From Flavobacterium sp. (GTDB lineage: Bacteria > Bacteroidota > Bacteroidia > Flavobacteriales > Flavobacteriaceae), in assembly GCA_015234525.1 (NCBI GenBank), contig JADGMX010000010.1:170642-234641 (forward strand): a stretch of DNA of 64,000 nucleotides. The letters are read 5' to 3'. The notes beneath the pieces are model-generated. The model searched no databases. It was not told the DNA's origin and worked only from the letters and a program-made list of their open reading frames with translations. The first letter of the stretch is position 1. Each line of letters starts with the position of its first letter. Below, one piece after another: positions 1-9,540 of this stretch. A program made the translations under genes and the position numbers.

Positions 1-417
1 ATTGTAGTAATTATCACATTTATAGAAAAATGTCGCGGTTTCACTTAACACGACAAAACCGTGTGCGAAACCTCGTGGAATGAAAAGTTGCCGACCGTTA
101 GATTCCGAAAGTCTTACAGAGACATGTTGCCCGTAGGTTACAGAGTCCGGTCTAATATCTACTGCTACATCTAATACTTCGCCGCTTAAAACTCTAACTA
201 ATTTTGCTTGAGCGCTATCGCCAGTTTGATAATGTAACCCACGAAGCACACCGTACTTTGAAAACGATTGATTATCTTGAACAAATCGTATTTGGGTCTG
301 GAGTTGCGCACTTAATGTGCGTTCATTATACGATTCCATAAAATAACCTCTACTATCCACTATTTTTGTTGGCTCTATAATAAAGCAACCCTGCAAAACT
401 GTTTTGGTAATTATCAT
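1..417 (-). CDS. rfbC: dTDP-4-dehydrorhamnose 3,5-epimerase (C-terminus cut by window edge)
   Basis: This is the third enzyme of dTDP-L-rhamnose synthesis, which epimerises dTDP-4-keto-6-deoxyglucose at C3 and C5 in the cytoplasm. The 139 residues seen include the family signatures DSRGYF near residue 22, LRGLHYQ near 60 (with the catalytic His), and IPRGFAHGF near 115. The family is usually about 180 residues, so roughly 40 C-terminal residues lie beyond base 1. The ATG at 417-415 overlaps the TGA of rfbA in an ATGA junction, which fixes the start and implies translational coupling. The remaining rhamnose genes (rfbB, rfbD) probably lie off the left edge; that is inference. Confidence 0.93.
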   Translation of the reverse strand, partial: MIITKTVLQGCFIIEPTKIVDSRGYFMESYNERTLSAQLQTQIRFVQDNQSFSKYGVLRGLHYQTGDSAQAKLVRVLSGEVLDVAVDIRPDSVTYGQHVSVRLSESNGRQLFIPRGFAHGFVVLSETATFFYKCDNYYN

Positions 418-1277
418 TTTTTTACAAGTGATAAGAGATACTCCCCATAACCGCTTTTGAGTAGAGGTTCAGCTAATTTTATCAATTGATCATCATTTAT
501 AAAACCCATACTGTAGGCCGACTCTTCAATGGAACCGATTTTTAAAGCCTGACGATCCTCAATAACCTGAACAAAATGAGAGGCTTGCATCAGCGAATTA
601 AACGTTCCCGTATCAAGCCAAGCTGTACCACGGTCTAAAATCGACACTTTAAGCTTACCTTGATTGAGATAAGCTTTATTTATATCCGTTATTTCAAGTT
701 CGCCGCGCTTGCTCGGTTTCATTTCAGATGCAATTTTTATCACATCATTATCATAAAAGTATATTCCAGGTACAGCGTAATTCGACTTTGGAGATTTCGG
801 TTTTTCTTCGATCGACAATGCATTGCCCGCACTATCAAATTCTACAACTCCATATCGCTCAGGGTCATGAACGTGATATGCATATATTATTCCTCCATCA
901 GGATCGTTGTTGTTCTGTAGAATGCCTGATAATCCTGTACCATAAAAGATATTGTCGCCTAAAATCAATGCCACCTTATCACTTCCTATAAAATCTTTCC
1001 CGATTATAAAAGCCTCTGCTAAGCCATTGGGATTTTCTTGGACCGCATATTTGAAGATGCAACCTAAATTTGAACCATCGCCGAGCAATTTGCGAAAAAG
1101 CGGTAAATCATGAGAGGTAGAGATAATTAGAATCTCGCGAATCCCTGCTAAAATTAAGGTAGATAAAGGATAATATATCATCGGCTTATCATAAACCGGC
1201 ATCAGTTGCTTACTTACTGCCAATGTTAATGGATGCAACCTTGTCCCCGAACCACCTGCTAGAATTATACCTTTCAT
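414..1277 (-). CDS. rfbA: Glucose-1-phosphate thymidylyltransferase
   Basis: This enzyme makes dTDP-glucose from dTTP and glucose-1-phosphate, the first step toward dTDP-L-rhamnose for surface polysaccharide. The 287-residue protein has the usual family length. The nucleotide-binding signature [11 protein letters not shown] is at residues 8-18, with Y-P-L-S near 36-39, [10 protein letters not shown] near 104, and EEKPKSPKS near 157. It overlaps both neighbours by 4 bp: its ATG sits in the stop of the upstream Wzz-like gene and its stop overlaps the rfbC start. The three are therefore almost certainly co-transcribed. Confidence 0.96.
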   Translation of the reverse strand: MKGIILAGGSGTRLHPLTLAVSKQLMPVYDKPMIYYPLSTLILAGIREILIISTSHDLPLFRKLLGDGSNLGCIFKYAVQENPNGLAEAFIIGKDFIGSDKVALILGDNIFYGTGLSGILQNNNDPDGGIIYAYHVHDPERYGVVEFDSAGNALSIEEKPKSPKSNYAVPGIYFYDNDVIKIASEMKPSKRGELEITDINKAYLNQGKLKVSILDRGTAWLDTGTFNSLMQASHFVQVIEDRQALKIGSIEESAYSMGFINDDQLIKLAEPLLKSGYGEYLLSLVKK

Positions 1278-2266
1278 GGCTGATTATTGTTTGCCAATTT
1301 GTATCGCAACAACTGATTTCTGTAAAATGATCTAAACATATATATCAATATGAACGATAATGTAAATAAGATTGGCAATAACAATTTCATATTCGACCCA
1401 ACAGCGTTTTGACTTTCAACATTTAAAAAAGCACTGTTTTCTTTTACAATCTTATCCATACTGATAAGATTAATCCGGTGGTAAGCTTGCTCTTCTAGCA
1501 GATCATTTTTTGTTTTGATAACCTCATTCAGTTGTGTGTTTTCACTGTAATATACTAAACTTGAATTATTTGAGCCTTTTTTGGAAGAATCAAAACTATT
1601 CAAAATGCCATCAATTTGACTAATCATAACCTCATTCGCAGCAATCTTCAACCTTGTATTATTTAAATGCTCCTGCTGTAACTGCGAGAAGTAGGAACTA
1701 TTATTCAAATATTTCATTAATGGTTCAATGGTACTTTCTCTATCAACCTTATTTTTTGATGAAAATACAATTGTATGATACGTATAATTTTTACTTGTCG
1801 TTTTTGCTTCAACAATCTTATTTATATCTCCATCCTCAGCCATTAGTTGCAGCAATCGATAGTTTTGTTCATTCGAATTTATAAATGGGTAGACATCGAC
1901 AATTGGCTCGATTGAAAAAGCTTTCAACTTTTTTGGATTCTTAAATCCAAGTCCTTTTAAATAAGTTGTATCGCGTTCAGAAATTTTAGCGTTTAACACA
2001 TCAATTCTTGAATACAGATAGTCAGTACTCCTAAAATTTGGCGAGACAATCAATTGGTGGTCATACATTTTTTGGGAGCGATCTAAAAAATATCCAAGCG
2101 CAATACCCAAAATTATAAGGCTCAAAATGATTACTGCATTTCGAAGTGTAAATTGAATTGCTTGAAACAATCCTAATTTCAGCCGATCTCCCGCTTTAGC
2201 TAAACCGTTTTGAACATTAGACAAGTCTATTACTTGTTCCCCGTCACCCAAATTTCTATTATTCAT
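1274..2266 (-). CDS. Wzz/GumC-like polysaccharide chain-length determinant
   Basis: The 330-residue protein has the layout of polysaccharide co-polymerases: a short cytoplasmic N-terminus, one membrane helix near residues 43-60, a long hydrophilic periplasmic segment, and a second helix near 294-310 followed by a short basic tail. Members of this family set polymer chain length in O-antigen or capsule assembly. I see no kinase domain, so it is not a full Wzc-type protein. It overlaps rfbA by 4 bp and starts 4 bp after the upstream gene, so it belongs to the same operon, which supports a polysaccharide role. The assignment rests on topology and context rather than a strong motif. Confidence 0.72.
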   Translation of the reverse strand: MNNRNLGDGEQVIDLSNVQNGLAKAGDRLKLGLFQAIQFTLRNAVIILSLIILGIALGYFLDRSQKMYDHQLIVSPNFRSTDYLYSRIDVLNAKISERDTTYLKGLGFKNPKKLKAFSIEPIVDVYPFINSNEQNYRLLQLMAEDGDINKIVEAKTTSKNYTYHTIVFSSKNKVDRESTIEPLMKYLNNSSYFSQLQQEHLNNTRLKIAANEVMISQIDGILNSFDSSKKGSNNSSLVYYSENTQLNEVIKTKNDLLEEQAYHRINLISMDKIVKENSAFLNVESQNAVGSNMKLLLPILFTLSFILIYMFRSFYRNQLLRYKLANNNQP

Positions 2267-2270
2267 AAAT

Positions 2271-3962
2271 CTACTTTACATTAAATATCTGTTCCAAAAT
2301 CTTAATCGTAATCAAATACGTTGGCTTTACACCCGTGGTTCCCAATCCGCCTGATGCCAATGTGCTACCGGTTTCCAGTGGATTGTCCGAGGCATAATAC
2401 GCATACCGCACCTTAACATCCGGATTGATGCTTTTACGGATTTTTGATGCCGATTGTATCGCTTTCTGATAGTACGCACCTTCCATCTCAAGTCCGATGA
2501 CTCCCCAAGTAGATTTGTTGAAAAAATTCAGAAGATCACAATTCTGAAGCGAAGTTCCCAAAACCGTAACCATTGGTCCCGAATACACAGGAATGTCATT
2601 CCCTTCAAACATTTCGGCGGTCAATTCATTTTCAAACGGATAATTGTCGCCCGTACCTTCGTTGATATGCGCAGACGGAATCATGATGTCGCCCTTGCCA
2701 CCTTCCAGAATTCCGGCTTTTCCCATAATCGAAACCGAAACCACATTCATAAACGACTTTTTGTCTTTACTCTCGTGATACGGCTTTAATAATTCGTCGA
2801 TGGTTTCGTAAGCCTGCTCTCCAAAGGCGTAATCCATCACAATCAAAACCGGCTTGTCCTCTCCTACTTCTGCCGTCGGAAATGAGGTTTTCTTCCAGTC
2901 AAATTTGGCCGTATCAAATATTTGCACATCGATATTGGTTCCAGACGAATCCGGCAATGAGATCATACCGTGACTCTTGGCTAGAGCTTCCACCTTGCTT
3001 CGAACATCGTGTGCTCCGGATTTGCTCAATTCTTCAAATATGAAAAATTCTGGCTTGTCTTTAAATTTCGCCTTTAATGCTTCAGTTGCAAAAATCGAAT
3101 TCATCACACTGTGCATATTCGCGCTGATGATATGAATCGGGCGGCCTAAAAGATCATTATCTCTAAGGACTTCTTTAATGTTGGTCGCCCAAATTTCACC
3201 GTGAATGTGATGCCCGAGCCGCTCGCGAAGCACCGGACTAAATGTTATCGTTCGTTTGTTGCTCTCCAAAATCTCTTCGATCGCAAGTTTTCCAAGCCAG
3301 TAAATAACATGCAAAAATCGGTCAGGACGATCAGCCGTCGAAAAGCTCGGATAAATCGAATTTACTTCAGCAAACGTACGGCCTAAAATATTGGCGCAAT
3401 GTGATATGGCAATTTCCTTCTCAACCTGATCAAGCGCTTCTTCCTGCAAAACAGCTTCCTCAAGCTTTAGCCAATCTCGCGAAACATCGCCGCTGTCATC
3501 AAGCAAAACGCGATTTTTGATCTTATGTGACTCGATGAAGATAAACGTCAAATGCGTCAGAATATCGTAAATATCCGATCGGCCTCTGGTAATTTCAACA
3601 TTCATTTGCTCGGTATCGATTCGGTAGCAATTTCGCTTTCGCTTTGGCGGAACAATAGCCTTAAAATGCGATTGCGAATAACCCTCGTCTGAAGTCAGGT
3701 TGATAAATCTACATTCTTCGATTCCTTCCGGCAATCTTTCAATTACATATAGCAATCCATTGAGTTCTACTTTTTCTTCAGCGATGCTGCCATAAATTTC
3801 GGGCCGAAGCTGAAGCAACGCCTCCCGCAAAGTCTCACCTGAAACGCCCATCGGCTTATAAAAACCGCGGTTGAACAAGTGACGCATCGTGATGTACAAT
3901 TTTTCTACGGCACTCGATGATTCCTGTGCCCGTGATCTGGTGATATTCTTAATTTCCTTCAT
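2271..3962 (-). CDS. DUF6909-like protein with a nucleoside-phosphorylase-like C-terminal half
   Basis: A 563-residue protein that I recognise as the Flavobacteria-conserved family labelled DUF6909; no experimental function is known to me. The N-terminal half (about 1-270) is helical and charged. The C-terminal half carries segments resembling the PNP/AMP-nucleosidase fold: a glycine-rich MGKAGILEGGKGDIMIP stretch followed by HINEGTGDNYPF, then GLEMEGAYY, and YYASDNP near the end. A purine or nucleotide-type substrate is therefore plausible but unproven. It lies 27 bp after the GH3-family gene and 4 bp before the Wzz-like gene, so it is mid-operon. No signal peptide is seen, so it is probably cytoplasmic. 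Confidence 0.7.
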   Translation of the reverse strand: MKEIKNITRSRAQESSSAVEKLYITMRHLFNRGFYKPMGVSGETLREALLQLRPEIYGSIAEEKVELNGLLYVIERLPEGIEECRFINLTSDEGYSQSHFKAIVPPKRKRNCYRIDTEQMNVEITRGRSDIYDILTHLTFIFIESHKIKNRVLLDDSGDVSRDWLKLEEAVLQEEALDQVEKEIAISHCANILGRTFAEVNSIYPSFSTADRPDRFLHVIYWLGKLAIEEILESNKRTITFSPVLRERLGHHIHGEIWATNIKEVLRDNDLLGRPIHIISANMHSVMNSIFATEALKAKFKDKPEFFIFEELSKSGAHDVRSKVEALAKSHGMISLPDSSGTNIDVQIFDTAKFDWKKTSFPTAEVGEDKPVLIVMDYAFGEQAYETIDELLKPYHESKDKKSFMNVVSVSIMGKAGILEGGKGDIMIPSAHINEGTGDNYPFENELTAEMFEGNDIPVYSGPMVTVLGTSLQNCDLLNFFNKSTWGVIGLEMEGAYYQKAIQSASKIRKSINPDVKVRYAYYASDNPLETGSTLASGGLGTTGVKPTYLITIKILEQIFNVK

Positions 3963-3989
3963 TTAAAGGCAAATTTATACTTTTATTTC

Positions 3990-5471
3990 TTATAACAACT
4001 TTTCAGCGATTTTGCGATCGTTGCTAAGTCGAGGTAATTTATTCTGACCACCCAGTTTTCCAATAGATTTCATATAATCGGAAAAGCCACCCGACGTAAC
4101 TTTGGTGACCACAACCGTACGCAGAATGTTACCGATAATCAAATCGTTGTAATACACATTTTGCTTACGCATCGCATTGTCGATTTTTAAGGCAAATGCA
4201 TCTAAATCTTGTGGCTCATTTTCAAATTCGATAAACCATTCGTGATATGGAAGTCCGCTTTCAGGGGTAATTTGTGGCGCAACCGTAAATTCTGTCACGC
4301 GGGCGGTCGAATTTTCCATCGCTTCTTGCAATGCCGATTCAACTTCTTTACCGATAACATGTTCACCAAAAGCCGAAATAAAATGTTTAATCCTGCCTGA
4401 GACAATCACACGATATGGCTTTTTCGACGTAAATTCGACAGTATCGCCGATGTTATAGCCCCATAATCCGGCATTTGTCGAAATGATCATCACATAATTC
4501 ACCCCGATTTCAACATCGCCAATGGTTAGTCGCTTCGGATTTTCGATGTGGAATTCATCGGCTTTGATAAATTCGTAAAAGATTCCCGAGTTTAGCAATA
4601 GCAACATTCCGCGTTCTATCTGCGAATCCTGATACGCGAAAAATCCTTCTGATGCCGGAAACAGTTCGATGCTATCAACTCGTCTTCCGATGAGATTTTC
4701 AAATTTTGCACGATATGGTTCGAAATTTACACCGCCGTAAATAAATAAACTAAAGTTTTTAAATAAGTCGCCGATTGATTTCCCTGATCGTTGCAGCAGC
4801 TTTTCAAAATACATCTGAACCCAAGACGGAATCCCGGAAATAACTGTCATATTCTGATTGATGGTTTCCGAAACAATACAATCAACCTTGGTTTCCCAAT
4901 CTTCGATGCAGTTTGTTTCCCATGATGGCATCCGGTTTTTTTGAAGGTAAGCCGGTACAAAATGCGCGACGATTCCGGAAAGTCGGCCGAATTTAATTCC
5001 GTTTTTTTCCTCAAGCATCGGACTTCCCTGCAAAAAAATCATTTTTCCATCAACAAAACCCGCTTTTCCGGTTTCGTGAACATAATGTAAAATTGCATCA
5101 CGGGCAGCCTGAATGTGAAACGGCATTGATTCCTTGGTAAGCGGAATGTACTTTGCCCCAGAAGTTGTGCCTGAAGTTTTGGCAAAATACAGCGGCTTTC
5201 CTTTCCACAACACATCTGGTTCGCCGGCAACAGCCCGGTCGACATATTCTTTTAATCCTTCGTAGTCACGGATTGGAACCTGTCGGGCAAAATCGTCGTA
5301 ACTGCGGATATTCTTAAAATCGTGGTCGCGACCAAAGGCTGTGTTTTCAGCCGACCGGATCAGATCAGCAAAAACTTTAAGCTGAGTGACCTCGGGTTGC
5401 GACGACCATTGTTTGTTCTTTTTGGCAACGGTCTTGGCGAAGATCTTGGCTGCGATTGATTTTATTGACAT
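3990..5471 (-). CDS. GH3-family acyl-adenylating enzyme
   Basis: A 493-residue member of the GH3 family (ANL superfamily), named after plant enzymes that adenylate a carboxylic acid and conjugate it to an amino acid. The sequence shows a P-loop-like KTSGTTSGAKYIPLT near residues 102-116, YGGVNFEPY mid-protein, ELFPASEGFFA, and GDTVEFTSKKPYRVIVSGR near residue 355. The length and motif order match bacterial GH3 homologues. No hormone substrate can be inferred in a bacterium; a fatty or aromatic acid is only a guess. It starts 6 bp after the M23 peptidase stop and precedes the phosphorylase-like gene, so all are one transcription unit. Confidence 0.88.
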   Translation of the reverse strand: MSIKSIAAKIFAKTVAKKNKQWSSQPEVTQLKVFADLIRSAENTAFGRDHDFKNIRSYDDFARQVPIRDYEGLKEYVDRAVAGEPDVLWKGKPLYFAKTSGTTSGAKYIPLTKESMPFHIQAARDAILHYVHETGKAGFVDGKMIFLQGSPMLEEKNGIKFGRLSGIVAHFVPAYLQKNRMPSWETNCIEDWETKVDCIVSETINQNMTVISGIPSWVQMYFEKLLQRSGKSIGDLFKNFSLFIYGGVNFEPYRAKFENLIGRRVDSIELFPASEGFFAYQDSQIERGMLLLLNSGIFYEFIKADEFHIENPKRLTIGDVEIGVNYVMIISTNAGLWGYNIGDTVEFTSKKPYRVIVSGRIKHFISAFGEHVIGKEVESALQEAMENSTARVTEFTVAPQITPESGLPYHEWFIEFENEPQDLDAFALKIDNAMRKQNVYYNDLIIGNILRTVVVTKVTSGGFSDYMKSIGKLGGQNKLPRLSNDRKIAEKLL

Positions 5472-5477
5472 AATTTG

Positions 5478-6347
5478 TTATTCAAATTCAATGAATGTTT
5501 CAGGGTCTACCGGATGTCCGTCTTTCCATATTTCGAAATGCAGATGAATTCCGGTTGATTCGCTTCCGGTCGATCCGGCAATGGCAATCACCTCCCCGCT
5601 TTTTACGACATCGCCTGCAGATTTTGTCAGTGATGCGCTATGTTTGTAAACCGATATGAATCCGTTGTTATGCCGCACAATGATGACATTTCCGGTTGAT
5701 GGCGTCCAATCTGCAAAAATTACAGTACCGTTTAAAACTGATTTTATCGGCGTGTTTTTCGGAACGGCAATATCAGTCGCAAAATGCTTGTTTTTGGCGC
5801 TGAATTTATCGGTAACCATTCCTTTTACCGGCGGAAAAAGCACCATACTCGGACTACCCGTTGCACGTTCAAATAAATTGTATTTGTCTTCACGGGCAAC
5901 CATTTCACGTAATTGAAGTTCTTCAGCGGTTGGTTGCATTTCCTCGGGTTCGATTGTTTTGATATCAGCTGCAACAATCGAATCGCGGTTCAACTTCGCC
6001 ACTTCAAGATCGCCTGTCAGCACTTTTTTAATCGATGACAAATATTGCTCATTCGCTTTTACAACGGTTGCAAGCGAATCCGATTTTATGGCTAGCTCGA
6101 TGGCATCGCGTTTTAATTGCGTCGAGGCGTATCCCGGAATAAATTCGCGTAGCGGGGTAAAGGCAATAATGTAGGTTGTGATTCCGATCAAAAATATTGC
6201 TCCAAGAGTTGCGGCCACAAAAACATTCATCAATGTTAACCTGAACGAGAAAATCTCTTCAAAAGATTCTTCGTTTAAGATCACTAACCGGTTTTTCGTA
6301 AAAAGCTTCTTCTTTAGCTGTTTGCGCTTTAGCCTTTTCTTTAACAT
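5478..6347 (-). CDS. M23-family (LytM) cell-wall peptidase, membrane anchored
   Basis: Zinc metallopeptidase of the LytM/M23 type, expected to cut or remodel peptidoglycan cross-links in the periplasm. The 289-residue protein has a very basic N-terminus (residues 1-20), one membrane helix near 38-62, a charged linker likely forming a coiled coil (70-150), and a C-terminal LytM domain. The zinc ligands are visible: H188 and D192 in HFATD, and the HLHFE motif with H270. It is the first gene of the minus-strand run ending in rfbC and is divergent from tatA. Mixing a wall hydrolase with surface-polysaccharide genes fits an envelope-assembly operon, though that is inference. Confidence 0.9.
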   Translation of the reverse strand: MLKKRLKRKQLKKKLFTKNRLVILNEESFEEIFSFRLTLMNVFVAATLGAIFLIGITTYIIAFTPLREFIPGYASTQLKRDAIELAIKSDSLATVVKANEQYLSSIKKVLTGDLEVAKLNRDSIVAADIKTIEPEEMQPTAEELQLREMVAREDKYNLFERATGSPSMVLFPPVKGMVTDKFSAKNKHFATDIAVPKNTPIKSVLNGTVIFADWTPSTGNVIIVRHNNGFISVYKHSASLTKSAGDVVKSGEVIAIAGSTGSESTGIHLHFEIWKDGHPVDPETFIEFE

Positions 6348-6471
6348 TGGAGTTTTACTATTTCACAAATATAGGAATTACAAACGGTACGCTTTAAAGC
6401 TGAAAATTGCCAATTTGCCTGGTTACTATAAAATTTTGTATGAGAGAAAATTAATTCCGCGTTTTCTTTTT

Positions 6472-6479
6472 TATCTTTG
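6472..6479 (+). promoter_or_regulatory. Bacteroidota -7 box of tatA
   Basis: TATCTTTG matches the TAnnTTTG -7 consensus of the Bacteroidota primary sigma factor. It lies 28 bp upstream of the tatA ATG. No TTG is found at the usual 17-23 bp upstream, so only the -7 element is supported. Confidence 0.5.
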
Positions 6480-6507
6480 CAATCGCTACGGCTTAAAAAA
6501 TTTCATC

Positions 6508-6687
6508 ATGGGAAGATTTGGAGTTACTGAGATAATCGTTATTCTGGTAATAGTTTTATTGTTGTTCGGAGGAAGAAAAATTCCCGAATTGATGAAAGGA
6601 CTCGGATCCGGAATCAAAGAATTTAAAAATGCATCGAAAGATGAGCAGAACCCGCCTGTTAAAAAGGAGGACGATACGAAAATATAA
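6508..6687 (+). CDS. tatA: Twin-arginine translocase subunit TatA/TatE
   Basis: A 59-residue component of the Tat pathway, which exports folded proteins across the inner membrane. It shows the TatA layout: a short N-terminus, a single hydrophobic helix at residues 7-20, the FGGRKIPEL hinge at 20-28, an amphipathic helix ([13 protein letters not shown]) and a short acidic-basic tail. I chose the ATG at 6508 because the reading frame upstream runs through the tatA promoter and the antisense M23 coding region and lacks homology. It is a stand-alone gene: the strong hairpin at 6705 follows directly. tatC is not in this window. Confidence 0.93.
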   Translation: MGRFGVTEIIVILVIVLLLFGGRKIPELMKGLGSGIKEFKNASKDEQNPPVKKEDDTKI

Positions 6688-6704
6688 TCGACAATGTCTG
6701 TTTG

Positions 6705-6741
6705 AAAAAGGCTTTAGAATTTAACTTCTAAAGCCTTTTTT
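6705..6741. terminator. Bidirectional intrinsic terminator between tatA and tex
   Basis: A 15-bp perfect stem (AAAAAGGCTTTAGAA and its complement) with a 6-nt loop has A-rich and T-rich flanks on both sides. It can end the convergent tatA (+) and tex (-) transcripts; the tex stop codon lies in its right flank. Confidence 0.9.
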
Positions 6742-8888
6742 TATAGTATCATGCTTAGTTGAACGCGCTTTCGAGCCACATCCACTTCAACGACTTTCAC
6801 CTGAACGTGCTGATGCATTTTTACCACTTCGTTTACGTCGCTGACAAATCCCTGTTTGAGTTGCGAGATATGAACCAGTCCGCTTTCCTTGATGCCGATA
6901 TCGACAAAACAACCAAAATTAGTAATGTTATTGACAATTCCCGGCAAAACCATTCCCTGATGAAGGTCGTTGATCGAAGTTACTTTGCTGTCAAATTCAA
7001 ATACTTTGGCCGATTTCCGCGGGTCCAGTCCAGGTTTTTCAAGTTCTGATAGCACATCTTTCAATCCAAGTATCCCGATCTCTTCAGTCACAAATTTCGA
7101 AATGTCGATTTTCTGCGCTTCTTCTTTATTTCCGATTAATTTTTCAACCGGAACTTTTAACATTTTCGACATTTTTTCCACAATCGGATATGCCTCTGGA
7201 TGAACTGCCGAATTATCAAGTACGTTTTCACCATTTGGAATCCTGATAAAACCCGCACTCTGCTGGAATGCCTTCTCCCCTAGCCGTGGCACTTTTTTAA
7301 GTTGCTTCCGAGAGGTAAATGGTCCGTTGGTTTTCCGATATTCGACAATATTTTCCGCCGTTTTCTCGCCAATTCCGGAAACATACGCCAACAAATGCCG
7401 ACTCGCCGTGTTTACATTCACGCCTACCGTATTCACACATCTGGCAACAACAGCGTCAAGTTCGTCTTTCAATTTGGTTTGGTCAACATCGTGTTGATAT
7501 TGTCCGACACCGATTGCTTTCGGATCGATTTTGACGAGTTCGGCCAGCGGATCGATTAATCTTCGTCCGATTGAAACCGCGCCACGAACCGTAACATCAT
7601 GCTGCGGCAGTTCTTCGCGGGCAATTTTTGAAGCCGAATAAACCGACGCGCCTGCTTCGCTGACCACAAAAACCTGAATCGGCTTGTCAAAGGCAATTTG
7701 TTTGATAAAAAATTCGGTTTCGCGTGAGGCGGTACCATTTCCAATTGAAATTGCCTCGATTTTGTAGGCATTAACCAGCGATCGCACTTTTTTCATCGCA
7801 ATCGCAGTTTCCTTTTGCGGCGCATGTGGATAAATTGTTTCGTTGTAAAGTAGATCGCCTTTCTCATCCAGACAAACTAGTTTACAACCGCTTCTGAAAC
7901 CTGGATCGATTGCCAAAATACGCTTAGATCCAAGTGGCGGCGCCATTAAAAGCTGAGTCAAATTACTTGCAAAAACGTTTATTGAATTGCTGTCGGCTTT
8001 GGATTTTGCTTCCTGGAGAACCTCGTTTGACAAGGCGGGAGCGAGTAATCTTTTATAAGAATCGGCAATGGCAATTTCGAGTTGCTCAGCCGAATCGCTT
8101 TTTTTGTTTTTTATGAAATCGGATTCAATTCTCGAGAGTATTTCGTCTGAATCGGTGTCGATTTTAATTTTTAGAAAACCTTCATTTTCACCTCGAAGCA
8201 TAGCTAAAAGTCGGTGTGACGGCGCTTTTAGAAGTGGCTCACTCCAATCGAAATACTGAGCAAATTTTTGCTGTGCAAGTTCTGTTTCCTGACTGATTTC
8301 AGTTCCTTTTTTGGGTTTGACGAATTTGGTCTCGATAACACCTTTGCGGCGAAAAACGGAGCGCACCAGATTTCGAACACTCACATTTTCACTGATTTGT
8401 TCGGCTACGATATCCCGGGCACCTTGAAGCGCCTGATCTTCATTTAATACTTTATCGGTTAAAAATTTACTTGCAACAACGTCTATATTTTGGGAACTCT
8501 GATTCATGATCAGCTTTGCCAGCGGTTCCAGGCCAAGTTCGCGTGCAACATCGGCGCGGGTTTTTTTCTTCTTCTTGAACGGGAGATAAAGATCTTCAAG
8601 TTCGGTTAGTGAAAAAGCCGAGCGCATTTTGTGTTCAAGATCGGGAGTTAACGCGTTTTGTTCGGCAACCGATTTTAAAATGGCATCTTTTCGTTTGACG
8701 ATGGCCTCGTAATCCTTTTGGAGATTAGCGATTTGTTCGATGGCGACTTCATCTAAATTCCCGGTTTTATCTTTCCGATATCTGGAAATAAAGGGAATGG
8801 TACAATCTTCGGCGAGGAGTTGCACGGTATTTCTGATCGACGATTCGGGTGCGTCGATGCGTTTTTTAATAAACTGTATGTTTGTCAT
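6741..8888 (-). CDS. tex: Tex-family RNA-binding transcription accessory protein
   Basis: A 715-residue Tex/YhgF homologue; such proteins bind nucleic acids and have been linked to transcription and stress or toxin control. Domain order matches the family: a helical N-terminus with LEDLYLPFKKKKKTRA (near 90-110), a YqgF RNase-H-like domain starting at RILAIDPGFRSG (near 320), a helix-hairpin-helix region with GIGEKTAENIVEYR (near 505), and a C-terminal S1 domain with GMVLPGIVNNITNFGCFVDIG (near 645). It is slightly shorter than E. coli YhgF (about 773), as in other Bacteroidota. Its stop lies in the shared terminator; upstream lies the intergenic element at 8902-8980. Confidence 0.95.
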   Translation of the reverse strand: MTNIQFIKKRIDAPESSIRNTVQLLAEDCTIPFISRYRKDKTGNLDEVAIEQIANLQKDYEAIVKRKDAILKSVAEQNALTPDLEHKMRSAFSLTELEDLYLPFKKKKKTRADVARELGLEPLAKLIMNQSSQNIDVVASKFLTDKVLNEDQALQGARDIVAEQISENVSVRNLVRSVFRRKGVIETKFVKPKKGTEISQETELAQQKFAQYFDWSEPLLKAPSHRLLAMLRGENEGFLKIKIDTDSDEILSRIESDFIKNKKSDSAEQLEIAIADSYKRLLAPALSNEVLQEAKSKADSNSINVFASNLTQLLMAPPLGSKRILAIDPGFRSGCKLVCLDEKGDLLYNETIYPHAPQKETAIAMKKVRSLVNAYKIEAISIGNGTASRETEFFIKQIAFDKPIQVFVVSEAGASVYSASKIAREELPQHDVTVRGAVSIGRRLIDPLAELVKIDPKAIGVGQYQHDVDQTKLKDELDAVVARCVNTVGVNVNTASRHLLAYVSGIGEKTAENIVEYRKTNGPFTSRKQLKKVPRLGEKAFQQSAGFIRIPNGENVLDNSAVHPEAYPIVEKMSKMLKVPVEKLIGNKEEAQKIDISKFVTEEIGILGLKDVLSELEKPGLDPRKSAKVFEFDSKVTSINDLHQGMVLPGIVNNITNFGCFVDIGIKESGLVHISQLKQGFVSDVNEVVKMHQHVQVKVVEVDVARKRVQLSMIL

Positions 8889-8901
8889 TGAGTAGCATTT
8901 A

Positions 8902-8980
8902 CCCCGGATGGGAAGCGGTATCCTTTTTTAAGCGACGAAGGAGCGCGAAAAAAGATAAAGCGGACAGCCGGAATAGGTCC
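8902..8980 (-). repeat. Intergenic stem-forming element, copy A
   Basis: Read on the minus strand, this has CCGGCTGTCCGCTT, then ATCTTTTTT, a short hairpin (GCGC..GTCGC-type), then AAAAAAGGAT and CCGCTTCCCATCC. Its ATCTTTTTT and AAAAAAGGAT arms can pair. The same order of blocks occurs at 22577-22663, and its first half at 33822-33895. It lies between rpiB and tex. It may be the Flavo-1 structured RNA or a REP-like repeat; I cannot test this here. Confidence 0.6.
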
Positions 8981-8991
8981 TGAAAAAAAAT

Positions 8992-9420
8992 TTAGCACGG
9001 AATCTTATCAACACGATTTTGGTGTCGGCCGCCTTCAAACCCGGTTTCAAGAAAGGTTTTGACCATGTCTACCGCCTGCTCGATCGAGGTGAAACGCGCG
9101 GGAATACTGATAATATTGGCATTATTGTGCTGACGGGCAAGCGATGCAATTTCCTTGGTCCAGCAAAGTGCGGCGCGAATGTTAGCATGTTTATTAACAG
9201 TCATGTTGATACCATTTCCGCTTCCGCAGATCACAATTCCGAGTTGCGAGGTACCTTCGGAGACATCTTTTGCGACCAAATGGCCAAAGTCAGGGTAATC
9301 GACGCTGCCGGCCGAATCGGTACCGTGGTTTACAACATCGTGTCCGGCTTCGGTTAGCATTTTTACGATAGCCTTTTTGTAGTCAGGTCCTGCGTGATCG
9401 TTTCCGATTGAAATTTTCAT
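8992..9420 (-). CDS. rpiB: Ribose-5-phosphate isomerase B
   Basis: RpiB interconverts ribose-5-phosphate and ribulose-5-phosphate in the pentose phosphate pathway. The 142-residue protein matches the family length (E. coli 149). It shows IGNDHAGPDYKK at 5-16, DYPDFG near 42-47, the catalytic-Cys region VICGSGNGINM near 63-73, and NNANIISIPAR near 100. The ATG at 9420 was chosen because a longer in-frame extension upstream to 9525 has no similarity to RpiB and crosses the likely promoter. The gene is followed 103 bp later by tex, with an intergenic repeat between. Confidence 0.95.
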   Translation of the reverse strand: MKISIGNDHAGPDYKKAIVKMLTEAGHDVVNHGTDSAGSVDYPDFGHLVAKDVSEGTSQLGIVICGSGNGINMTVNKHANIRAALCWTKEIASLARQHNNANIISIPARFTSIEQAVDMVKTFLETGFEGGRHQNRVDKIPC

Positions 9421-9434
9421 AGTTGTAGTTTTTA

Positions 9435-9442
9435 CAAAGTTA
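9435..9442 (-). promoter_or_regulatory. Possible -7 box of rpiB
   Basis: On the minus strand this reads TAACTTTG, matching TAnnTTTG, 14 bp before the rpiB ATG. The nearest TTG is 26 bp upstream, slightly beyond the usual spacing. Confidence 0.35.
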
Positions 9443-9540
9443 TGCGAAAAACCGAAATGAAGCAGAAGCAAACTTTGGTATTCACTTGGATTGGAAAGTA
9501 CTTGTAAATCGCTGATCTGAAACAAATTGGAAATGCATTT

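Noticed and set aside
6178..6507. Long N-terminal extension of tatA
   Set aside because: The extra 110 residues run antisense through the M23 gene and across its own promoter; TatA is normally about 60 residues.
9421..9525. N-terminal extension of rpiB to 9525
   Set aside because: No similarity to RpiB, contains the likely promoter box, and the family start fits the ATG at 9420.
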